5,313 bases of DNA, taken from contig CAZJWK010000150.1 in assembly GCA_964549595.1 (NCBI GenBank), forward strand, positions 1-5,313, written 5' to 3'. Shown one piece after another: positions 1-5,313 of the stretch. The notes beneath the pieces were generated by a model. The model saw nothing but the letters and a program-made list of their open reading frames with translations, made no database searches and was not told the origin of the DNA. The stretch is from CAZQQN01 sp964549595. GTDB taxonomy: Bacteria; Bacteroidota; Bacteroidia; CAILMK01; CAYYUA01. The stretch's first letter is position 1; each line of letters opens with the position of its first letter. The translations under genes and the position numbers were made by a program.

Positions 1-588
1 GAACCGGAAATCTTTGTAATGGGGTAAGTCAAAATCCATTAGGGTCAAGCATTTTTGATCCAATACAGGTTGGTCAAAAATGATTTCCCATCCTTTGAAC
101 CGCTGGTAAAAGATTTTATCCTTATGGGCTGCCAATGCCGAAGTAAACGGATAGGCACTGTTGAAAACCATTTTAGCTGAATAGGTTTCCTTTTCAGTAG
201 TGACGTAAGCAGTTTTTTCATCTTGATTGATGGCGGTTACACTTTCCTTGTGCCACTTCATATTGGGATGCGTTCGGATAGCAGGCAACAAGGCCTCGTA
301 AAAATGGATAGCCGGTACATAATGATAGCCCATATCCGTGTTATCCAACTTAACGGCTTGCTTCCCGTTTTTTATCTGAACCTGGTGCCAGGTTTTTTTA
401 ACCAGTGAAGGAATAGGGTCAGGAGGTGTGCCCCAGAATGTCCAGGTACGATCATTTTGGTTTTTGGCGTCTTTTTCCAGGATGAGCACTTGCTTATGGG
501 TTAAGTGCCGGGATTGGGCAAGGTAATAAGCCAGGCTCATACCGGCTGCTCCCAACCCTACAATGATATAATCGTAATCCACTGCCAT
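1..588 (-). CDS. crtY: Lycopene beta-cyclase, N-terminal 196 codons (partial at left edge)
   Basis: Flavoprotein of carotenoid biosynthesis, expected to cyclise the ends of lycopene to give beta-carotene. In this family reduced FAD assists a reaction with no net redox change. Seen in the sequence: an N-terminal Rossmann dinucleotide-binding motif, G11-L-G13-A-A-G16, in the context DYDYIIVGLGAAGMSLAYYL; an acidic residue (E38) ending the second strand (VLILEKD); the family motif NDRTWTFW at 45-52; MGYHYVPAIHFY at 86-97; and FKGWEI followed by LMDF at 164-186, matching the FKGW...MDF region of CrtY-type cyclases. The start is ATG at 586-588, because an in-frame TAA lies four codons upstream (minus-strand complement of 598-600). 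Full-length family members are about 380-400 residues, so roughly half is missing, including the catalytic C-terminal half. It is divergent from the propeller gene at 859. Other crt genes may lie beyond the left edge, but that is inference. A different flavin oxidoreductase is less likely because of the DRTW and FKGW motifs. Confidence 0.86.
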   Translation of the reverse strand, partial: MAVDYDYIIVGLGAAGMSLAYYLAQSRHLTHKQVLILEKDAKNQNDRTWTFWGTPPDPIPSLVKKTWHQVQIKNGKQAVKLDNTDMGYHYVPAIHFYEALLPAIRTHPNMKWHKESVTAINQDEKTAYVTTEKETYSAKMVFNSAYPFTSALAAHKDKIFYQRFKGWEIIFDQPVLDQKCLTLMDFDLPHYKDFRF

Positions 589-858
589 AAGCCTGCTTTA
601 ATTTACTATAAAAGGGGCCTTTGCTAGCATATGACTAACAGGGTACAACCTCTAACAAAATGATCACAGGGGTGTTTAGGGAAAATTGGCTTTCTCAAAA
701 AAAGGGGTTAAAAGGAGGTTGAAATGATGAAATGAATAAAAGGATCTAAGTTAGAATTATTTGTCAATGGGATTATCATTTTCTTTGATGGTTATTGAAG
801 GCGTTAGGTATTCGATTAAAGCATAGGAAATATTAAATTGAAACCCAAAATATAAAGC
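589..858. promoter_or_regulatory. Divergent intergenic region with weak Bacteroidota-type promoter candidates
   Basis: This spacer must carry the 5' ends of crtY (leftward) and the propeller gene (rightward). Compared with the Bacteroidota consensus (-33 TTTG, -7 TAnnTTTG), a rightward candidate is TTTG at 760-763 and TTTCTTTG at 780-787, with a 16-base spacer and one mismatch in the -7 box. A leftward candidate on the minus strand is TCATTTTG (663 down to 656), one mismatch, with TTTT 18 bases upstream. Both would give 5' leaders of roughly 60-70 bases. Neither is strong, and AT-rich spacers produce such matches by chance. No Shine-Dalgarno sequence precedes the ATG at 859. A good one (AAAGGAGG, 711-718) occurs instead before a four-codon ORF at 724-735. 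Confidence 0.2.
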
Positions 859-2436
859 ATGGTCTATCAATTTTGCAGCTACTTTTTATTACTGATAAGC
901 CTATTAGCTCCTCAACTAAAAGCCCAGGATCTAAATATATCCAACGGTCAAATTTTTGACGGAGAGCCTTATTTGGCCATGAATCCCAATAACCCGGATC
1001 ATTTGGTAGTAGCCTGGATGGGCTTTGACCAACGGGGGCAACTTGCCATTAAAACACGGGTTAGTAAAGATGGGGGGCAGAGCTGGTCCATCCGGCAAAA
1101 ATTGCCGCACGAACAATCGGATTTTTCCAGTGCGGACCCCACAATGGCTTTTGACGACAGCGGTCATGTCTATCTGGTTTACATCGATTTTCTGCGAAAC
1201 CAGGACAGTGGAGCAGTCTATATCCGAAAATCTGTTGATGACGGGTTTAATTGGCAAGAGGCGCAGGAAGTTACCAATGCCAAAGATGAACCCGGTCGAG
1301 CTCCGATTGACCGACCCTGGATGGCCATCGACCGCACAAATGGACCTCGAAAAGGGCACATTTACATTACCACTATGAATACCAAAGGAGCCAATACACC
1401 TTACCATGCTTATTTTCACCGTTCCCGGAATGGCGGTTCCAGTTGGGAACCCTCGCAATACCTGGATTCAGGCAGTTGGCGAGTAGGGGATCAAATCAAA
1501 AAGCCCATGCCTACCCCGGTAGTGACCACTGACGGGACTTTCCATGCGGTTTTCCCGAGCTATGTACCTTCGCAGGATCCCCTGCCAAGGTACATTTTGG
1601 CCACTTCCGCCAATGGCGGTCAAAGCTTTACTTATCAAACTATGTTCAGGCAGCGCAACCCATTCAATAATCCAGTGGCCAAAAAAGGCTACTTGCTAAG
1701 AGCAGATCCCACTGATGCCAAACATTTAGTCTTTCTGTATTTTGCCACCCCCCACGGAGATGCCGACCTCTTGATGCGGGAAAGTTTTGATGAGGGCCAA
1801 ACATGGTCTGATCCTGTTAGGGTCAATGATGACCCAAAAGGCAATAACCGAATGCAGGATATGGTCTGGGCGAACTTTAACAGAAACGGAGATCTGGCAG
1901 TGTGCTGGCGGGATAGAAGGGATGCCCCCGACAGCAGCTATCGTACTTCCTCGGCCATATGGGGTGCTGTTAAACAAAAAGATTCCAACGAATTTTCTGC
2001 CAATTTTCGGATTTCCGGTCAGGAGGCCGCTTATGACTCCGTCTTGGATGGGGAAGGCAATGATTTTATGAGCCTTGCATTTGAATCAGACACCCTTTAC
2101 GTTGTATGGGGAGATACCAGAAATGGGACCCTCCAGATCTGGTTCCGTAAAATGAATGCCTCATCCGGCAATACGGCTATTGTCAAAAACCTGGCAAGGC
2201 CACAAGATGGCATTAACCTTTATCCCAATCCGGCTGAAAAGCAAGTGTGTATCGGAGGAACTGCGATGCAACAGATACAGGTTTTAGATGCCAAAGGCCG
2301 GCTCACCTACAATAAACAGAATTTTACTAAAAAGGATAAAGTGACCATTTCAACCAGCCATTGGAATAAAGGCGTTTATGTCGTTAAAATCCTTACAGAA
2401 TCAGGATGGGTCAGCCGGCGTTTGGTTAAGCATTGA
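859..2436 (+). CDS. Secreted Asp-box (BNR/sialidase-like) beta-propeller protein with T9SS C-terminal sorting domain
   Basis: An exported 525-residue protein, probably cell-surface bound or released. Residues 1-22 form a signal peptide: a hydrophobic stretch FLLLISLLA, then a likely cut after LKA22, leaving Q23. The n-region has no Lys or Arg, which is unusual. ATG 859 is the only reasonable start because an in-frame TAA sits at 853-855. Five Asp boxes (S-x-D/N-x-G-x-x-W/F) start at residues 69, 125, 189, 250 and 309, one about every 60 residues. They alternate with strand motifs such as PYLAMN (37-42), PTMAFD (94-99) and PWMAID (153-158), indicating a six- or seven-bladed propeller. Two W-x-D-x-R motifs (WRDRR 350-354, WGDTR 417-421) lie in the last blades. 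Residues about 452-525 are a type A T9SS sorting domain: LYPNP (454-458), VLDAKGRL, GVYVVKI (505-511) and a basic end RRLVKH. Such proteins are often annotated as exo-alpha-sialidases, but I find no FRIP motif before the first Asp box, so hydrolase activity is not supported. The substrate is unknown. Confidence 0.93.
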   Translation: MVYQFCSYFLLLISLLAPQLKAQDLNISNGQIFDGEPYLAMNPNNPDHLVVAWMGFDQRGQLAIKTRVSKDGGQSWSIRQKLPHEQSDFSSADPTMAFDDSGHVYLVYIDFLRNQDSGAVYIRKSVDDGFNWQEAQEVTNAKDEPGRAPIDRPWMAIDRTNGPRKGHIYITTMNTKGANTPYHAYFHRSRNGGSSWEPSQYLDSGSWRVGDQIKKPMPTPVVTTDGTFHAVFPSYVPSQDPLPRYILATSANGGQSFTYQTMFRQRNPFNNPVAKKGYLLRADPTDAKHLVFLYFATPHGDADLLMRESFDEGQTWSDPVRVNDDPKGNNRMQDMVWANFNRNGDLAVCWRDRRDAPDSSYRTSSAIWGAVKQKDSNEFSANFRISGQEAAYDSVLDGEGNDFMSLAFESDTLYVVWGDTRNGTLQIWFRKMNASSGNTAIVKNLARPQDGINLYPNPAEKQVCIGGTAMQQIQVLDAKGRLTYNKQNFTKKDKVTISTSHWNKGVYVVKILTESGWVSRRLVKH

Positions 2437-2467
2437 TGGAGTGAGCGGGGTTTTTAGGTAAGCATAC

Positions 2468-2756
2468 ATGGAAAAAGCGGGCTTAATTCCAAAAAAGGAA
2501 AAACGCTTTTAAAGCCTGGCAAGATCAACGAAAGGTGGTCAATGATTTTAATCGGGATATGCTTGCCCATTATCAATTTGCCGAGGATCTTTACCGGGCG
2601 ATTTACCAGTCCTGAAGTACGGAATTCCGGAAAATTTCGGTGAAGCAGCCTTTTGACAAAGTGCTGTCAGAAGTAAAAGCCCATTTCACGTTTGATTTGA
2701 TCAAAGCGGTAGCCCAGGCCGTTGTTAGCAACAGTAAATGCCAGTTAACCACATAG
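2468..2756 (+). pseudogene. Possible decayed gene of unknown family, one frameshift and one internal stop
   Basis: ATG 2468 opens MEKAGLIPKKEKRF and stops at TAA 2510-2512. Removing one T from the TTTT run at 2507-2510 joins it smoothly to the next frame, KAWQDQRKVVNDFNRDM and onward through HYQFAEDLYRAIYQS, to TGA 2613-2615. The same frame then stays open after that TGA from 2616 (STEFRKISVKQPF...) to TAG 2754-2756. Repaired, this would be a charged, soluble product of about 95 residues. Codon choice resembles the flanking genes. I do not recognise the family. Against the idea: the frameshift sits inside an inverted repeat that could simply be a terminator, and an antisense frame is also open here. 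The first part could be a real short peptide, or the whole stretch could be non-coding. There is no similarity evidence either way. Confidence 0.25.
2473..2510 (+). terminator. Nested inverted repeat, candidate intrinsic terminator of the propeller gene
   Basis: AAAAGCG (2473-2479) pairs with CGCTTTT (2504-2510), seven base pairs. Inside it, TTCC (2487-2490) pairs with GGAA (2497-2500) around an A6 loop. It begins 37 bases after the propeller stop codon and ends in four T residues, so it could end that transcript. The A-run on the other side means it could also act on leftward transcription. The stem is AT-rich with an asymmetric internal loop and a short T-tract, so it would be a weak terminator. 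Confidence 0.3.
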
Positions 2757-2864
2757 TGTTTGACAATTGAGTAAAATCCGATAGCTTTGGGCATAATGGA
2801 CTCCATGCTTTTAACCTTCTGATTAACCCAAGATCCGGGAGAATTTCTAGTGCTTGGTTCCTTT

Positions 2865-2972
2865 TCAAACAGGATTTGCCATCTGTTTCTTTCCCTTTGG
2901 GAAAAGTATGGGTAGCATTGGCATGAGCCAGATTGTTTGGTTTTTCACCGAAAACAGGTACTTAAGGTTCAT
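2865..2972 (-). CDS. Candidate small ORF, 35 residues, ATGA overlap with the peptidase stop
   Basis: The ATG (2972-2970) overlaps the TGA stop of the upstream peptidase (2971-2969) in the ATGA arrangement typical of translationally coupled genes. The product starts MNLKYLFSVKNQTIWLMPML and ends in a basic KGKKQMANPV. It has a short hydrophobic middle (TIWLMPMLPILF) that could be membrane-associated. No family is recognised, and another minus frame is open over the same bases. ATGA overlaps arise by chance, since any stop preceded by A and followed by A can form one. Treat it as a candidate only. Confidence 0.2.
   Translation of the reverse strand: MNLKYLFSVKNQTIWLMPMLPILFPKGKKQMANPV
2890..2904. 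repeat. Perfect short hairpin, TTTCCC-TTT-GGGAAA
   Basis: A six-base-pair perfect stem with a three-base loop, about 65 bases past the stop of the leftward peptidase gene. On the minus strand it reads TTTCCC-AAA-GGGAAA. No T-tract follows on either strand, so it does not qualify as a standard intrinsic terminator. It may help stabilise or end the leftward transcript. Chance occurrence in AT-rich spacer DNA is also possible. Confidence 0.3.
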
Positions 2973-5313
2973 TTCTTCTTCACATTTTCCACATTGTCAT
3001 CCTTATTCCGATCAATGAGTTTGAGGTAAGGGTCCAAACCAGCTTTAACAGGCTTATTAGCTACTTCAACCGTAATGGTTTTCGTTTCCTCATCAATGGG
3101 GTGCTTTTTGACATAAAGGGGTTCTCCGAGTTGGCCTCCGCTATCTTGGTCACCAAATATGCCTATGTCCATATAATCATCAACCGGGACCTCCCTTTGC
3201 TTGCCAAGCGAATCCGCCCTGAACTTTTGGGCTTTTATTTGAAGAGTAACCTCGTAATTGCCATTGTCCAACGCTTCATAAGTAGCTTCCTTAACCCGGT
3301 TTTCATACAGGGTAATGGTTTTAAACAAGTCCTTAATCACATATTGAAGGGAATCCGGCGTAACCTTCGAAAATTCATCGACCAATTCAAAGGATAAGGG
3401 ATAAGGATCGGTGGCATATTGTTTCTTGTCCAGGAATCTTTGGAAAGCTTTATTCATCGAATCCTCCCCAATGTAATCCTGTAAGGTGTACAATGCCAAC
3501 GCCCCCTTCCGGTAGGCAATGTAATTTTGGCCTTCTACCCGCATCAGCGGGAGCTCTTTTCGGTTTTCCCGGCCTCTTCCGCTCAGGTAATCGTCCCTTT
3601 CATGCTCCAGGAATTTTCGCATTTGCTCCTCCCCGTATTCGTGTTTCATGACCATGAGGGCCGAGTATTCGCTAAGGCTTTCGGAAAGGAATTGAGAACC
3701 CTGAACATTGGCCCCCAGTATCTGATGACCCCACCATTGGTGCGCCACTTCGTGGGCAGTCACGGTAAAGGGATAATCGATATCATCTTCCCCGACTTTG
3801 GCAATAAAGCCAATGGCCTCAGAAAAGGGTACGGTATTAGGGAAGGATTGGGCAAATGACCGGTAGCGAGGGAATTCAAATATACGCAACTGCCGGTGAG
3901 GATAAGGGCCGAAATGTTGCGTGTAATAATCCAGTGCTTGTTGGGCTCCTTTTTGCATCTCCTCCAGGTTGTAATCATGCCCTTGGTGGTAATAGATGGA
4001 AACGGGTAAGGAATCCTTTTGGCCATTCGGCCCGGTCCAATATTCGCGGTTGAGTTCATAATCCGCTGACAGGAAGGAATAAAAATGGGGAATCTTTTTA
4101 TCCATCTGGTAGTGAAAATAGGCCCGGTCATTTTCTGTCCATTGCTCCGTTAAATAACCGGGTGCTACTGCTTTTTGCCCTTTTTTGGTGCTCAGGGTGG
4201 CCTCAAAGGTTACATAATCCGCATCATCACTTATGAAATTCTCCCGCCACATACTGGTATCGTAAAGATCGGCTGTCCTGGGTTTAGGAGGTAAGCCGTA
4301 TTCTTTTCGCTCGTCCCGGCCTGAGAGCTCATTCCCTTCAGAATAACCAATGGATGGCAAATAGCTACTGCTAAGGAAAGTACCATTGGCTACGATTCTG
4401 GTGTTAGGGCCGCTGTTCTCAAAGCCATATTCCGGATAAAATATATCGTATTGGAGCTCAAGGGTATCACCTGGCCCCAAGGGTTCATTGAGCCGGTAAA
4501 GGTAGAAGGGGTAGGCCTTATCCTGATAAACCTGCTTAGCCTTTTTGGAAAAGGTTAGTTTATTCAACTTCATATTGTCTGTGCGCCTCAACTCTACGAA
4601 AATGGTATCTATTGGGGATTCCGTTTTGTTCTTAAGCTTGTAGGTGCCATCAATGCCAAAATTCCGTTTCTCGGGATACAAGTCCATATTCACATCCACG
4701 GCGGTTATTTTGGGCTGCGGCATGCTGTCAAGGTATTTATACTCCTTCTCATAGCGGGCGGATCTTTCATCATAGGTGTCGGGTGTTATATAATCATTGA
4801 GGATATTGGTATTGTAATAAATGAAGGCACCAGCACCCAGGAATACCAAGCCCAAAATACCGAAATAAACTTGGGATAACTGTCCAAAGCGTAACTGCGC
4901 TTGTTGCCATCTTTCTTTAAAGCTCCCGGTACCGCCTCTTTGCCAAAACAAGTAACTCAATCCGCCAAAAATGAGCGCCAAGGCCATCCAGTAGGTATGG
5001 AACCAAAAAAGGCCCTGTCCATAAGGCCCCATGCCATTCATATCCGAGTACGTCAGGCCGGGTGTTCCTGAAAACTGGTACAAGTTATGATTCCAGTCTA
5101 CCTGGGGAAATACTAAGAAAAAAACCAGGTAAAGGACAATAACGAATGCATGGCCGGCAAATTTGTGATTGACCAGTACGTGTACCAGAAAGGCAAGAAA
5201 GGTTAATTCCACAAGACCGGGAAAATCACCGGCAAATAGCACCTTAAAGTACGTGCCTAATTCAATGTCATAAAAACCCTGGCTTAATTGGATACCAATG
5301 CCCGTCAGAATTA
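2969..5313 (-). CDS. Membrane-anchored M1-family metallopeptidase with ABC-2-permease-like N-terminal segments (5' end beyond right edge)
   Basis: This is the C-terminal 780 codons of a zinc metallopeptidase fused to a membrane domain. The frame is open to the right edge with no stop, so the true start is outside. A GTG at 5240-5242 is internal. Counting from the first full codon at the edge: hydrophobic, probably membrane-spanning segments at about 32-48, 53-69, 103-123 and 148-166, with NLYQF and TYSDMNG between them, resemble the end of the ABC-2 permease part of permease/M1 fusion proteins (usually about 1,150-1,250 residues). The M1 N-terminal beta domain spans about 200-425 and the catalytic domain about 435-680. 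The zinc motif HEVAHQWWGH has its HEVAH at 520-524 (bases 3740-3754). The third zinc ligand is probably E544 (FLSESLSEY), and the catalytic tyrosine is Y600 (AYRKG). The usual GAMEN exopeptidase motif is absent; QSFPNTVPFSE (488-498) takes its place. Zinc and catalytic residues look intact, so an active peptidase is likely. Substrate and side of the membrane are unknown. An ABC ATPase gene may lie upstream, beyond the edge. The protein ends in KKK and TGA 2971-2969. Confidence 0.93.
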   Translation of the reverse strand, partial: ILTGIGIQLSQGFYDIELGTYFKVLFAGDFPGLVELTFLAFLVHVLVNHKFAGHAFVIVLYLVFFLVFPQVDWNHNLYQFSGTPGLTYSDMNGMGPYGQGLFWFHTYWMALALIFGGLSYLFWQRGGTGSFKERWQQAQLRFGQLSQVYFGILGLVFLGAGAFIYYNTNILNDYITPDTYDERSARYEKEYKYLDSMPQPKITAVDVNMDLYPEKRNFGIDGTYKLKNKTESPIDTIFVELRRTDNMKLNKLTFSKKAKQVYQDKAYPFYLYRLNEPLGPGDTLELQYDIFYPEYGFENSGPNTRIVANGTFLSSSYLPSIGYSEGNELSGRDERKEYGLPPKPRTADLYDTSMWRENFISDDADYVTFEATLSTKKGQKAVAPGYLTEQWTENDRAYFHYQMDKKIPHFYSFLSADYELNREYWTGPNGQKDSLPVSIYYHQGHDYNLEEMQKGAQQALDYYTQHFGPYPHRQLRIFEFPRYRSFAQSFPNTVPFSEAIGFIAKVGEDDIDYPFTVTAHEVAHQWWGHQILGANVQGSQFLSESLSEYSALMVMKHEYGEEQMRKFLEHERDDYLSGRGRENRKELPLMRVEGQNYIAYRKGALALYTLQDYIGEDSMNKAFQRFLDKKQYATDPYPLSFELVDEFSKVTPDSLQYVIKDLFKTITLYENRVKEATYEALDNGNYEVTLQIKAQKFRADSLGKQREVPVDDYMDIGIFGDQDSGGQLGEPLYVKKHPIDEETKTITVEVANKPVKAGLDPYLKLIDRNKDDNVENVKKK

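Larger units (their letters stand above)
2437..2968. other. Convergent intergenic region, about 530 bases, without a confident gene
   Basis: This lies between the ends of the rightward propeller gene and the leftward peptidase gene. It holds a nested inverted repeat (2473-2510), a possibly decayed plus-strand reading frame (2468-2756), a perfect short hairpin (2890-2904) and a small minus-strand ORF (2865-2972). On the minus strand one frame stays open from 2944 down to a TAA at 2603-2605, but its first ATG is at 2806, leaving 67 codons. A second minus frame is also open over much of 2720-2955. Several overlapping open frames in a row mean that openness alone says little. The minus-strand 67-codon product has a hydrophobic patch (HLLLLTTAWATAL) and matches nothing I recognise. 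No tRNA or rRNA fold was seen. Confidence 0.5.

Noticed and set aside
223..408. A 61-codon plus-strand ORF opposite crtY
   Set aside because: It is antisense to the well-supported lycopene cyclase reading frame and shows no domain.
931..1458. A 175-codon open frame on the minus strand, inside the propeller gene
   Set aside because: It is antisense to a gene with clear signal peptide, Asp boxes and sorting domain. Its product has no recognisable domain and is best explained as a shadow frame.
2603..2806. A 67-codon minus-strand ORF in the convergent spacer
   Set aside because: No family recognised, no ribosome-binding signal, and the open frame extends far upstream of its ATG. Other frames are equally open, so I mention it only in the intergenic entry.
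3760..4131. A 123-codon minus-strand frame offset within the peptidase gene
   Set aside because: It overlaps the strongly supported M1 catalytic domain in another frame, and its proline- and isoleucine-rich product resembles no family.
5240..5242. GTG as the start of the peptidase gene
   Set aside because: The same frame is open for 23 more codons to the window edge, and the family has a long N-terminal membrane domain, so this codon is an internal valine.
1..5313. A single new multi-gene system linking the pigment, propeller and peptidase genes
   Set aside because: The genes lie in divergent and convergent orientation with spacers of 270 and 530 bases, belong to unrelated functions, and show no shared operon or regulatory motif.

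Overview
The window looks like chromosomal DNA of a carotenoid-producing member of the Bacteroidota. Two features point there. The central gene ends in a type IX secretion (T9SS) sorting domain, which is essentially confined to that phylum. The right-hand gene fuses ABC-2-permease-like membrane segments to an M1 peptidase, an architecture I associate with Bacteroidota. The genes also lack clear Shine-Dalgarno sites. I cannot name a genus.

Layout: (1) Positions 1-588, minus strand: the first 196 codons of a lycopene beta-cyclase (crtY), cut by the left edge. (2) Positions 589-858: a divergent intergenic region with only weak promoter candidates. (3) Positions 859-2436, plus strand: a complete 525-residue secreted Asp-box beta-propeller protein with an N-terminal signal peptide and a C-terminal T9SS sorting domain. 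(4) Positions 2437-2968: about 530 bases between convergent genes with no confident gene. It holds a nested inverted repeat that may be a terminator, a possible decayed gene on the plus strand, a short perfect hairpin, and a 35-codon minus-strand ORF whose ATG overlaps the stop of the next gene. (5) Positions 2969-5313, minus strand: the C-terminal 780 codons of a membrane-anchored M1-type metallopeptidase, cut at its 5' end by the right edge.

The three main genes do not form an evident pathway. One makes pigment, one is an exported propeller protein of unknown substrate, and one is a membrane metallopeptidase probably transcribed with genes beyond the right edge. I see no CRISPR array, rRNA, tRNA, insertion sequence or phage gene, and no convincing new multi-gene system. 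The points most worth a second look are the intergenic relic at 2468-2756, the propeller protein without visible sialidase catalytic signatures, and the atypical active-site spacing of the M1 domain.
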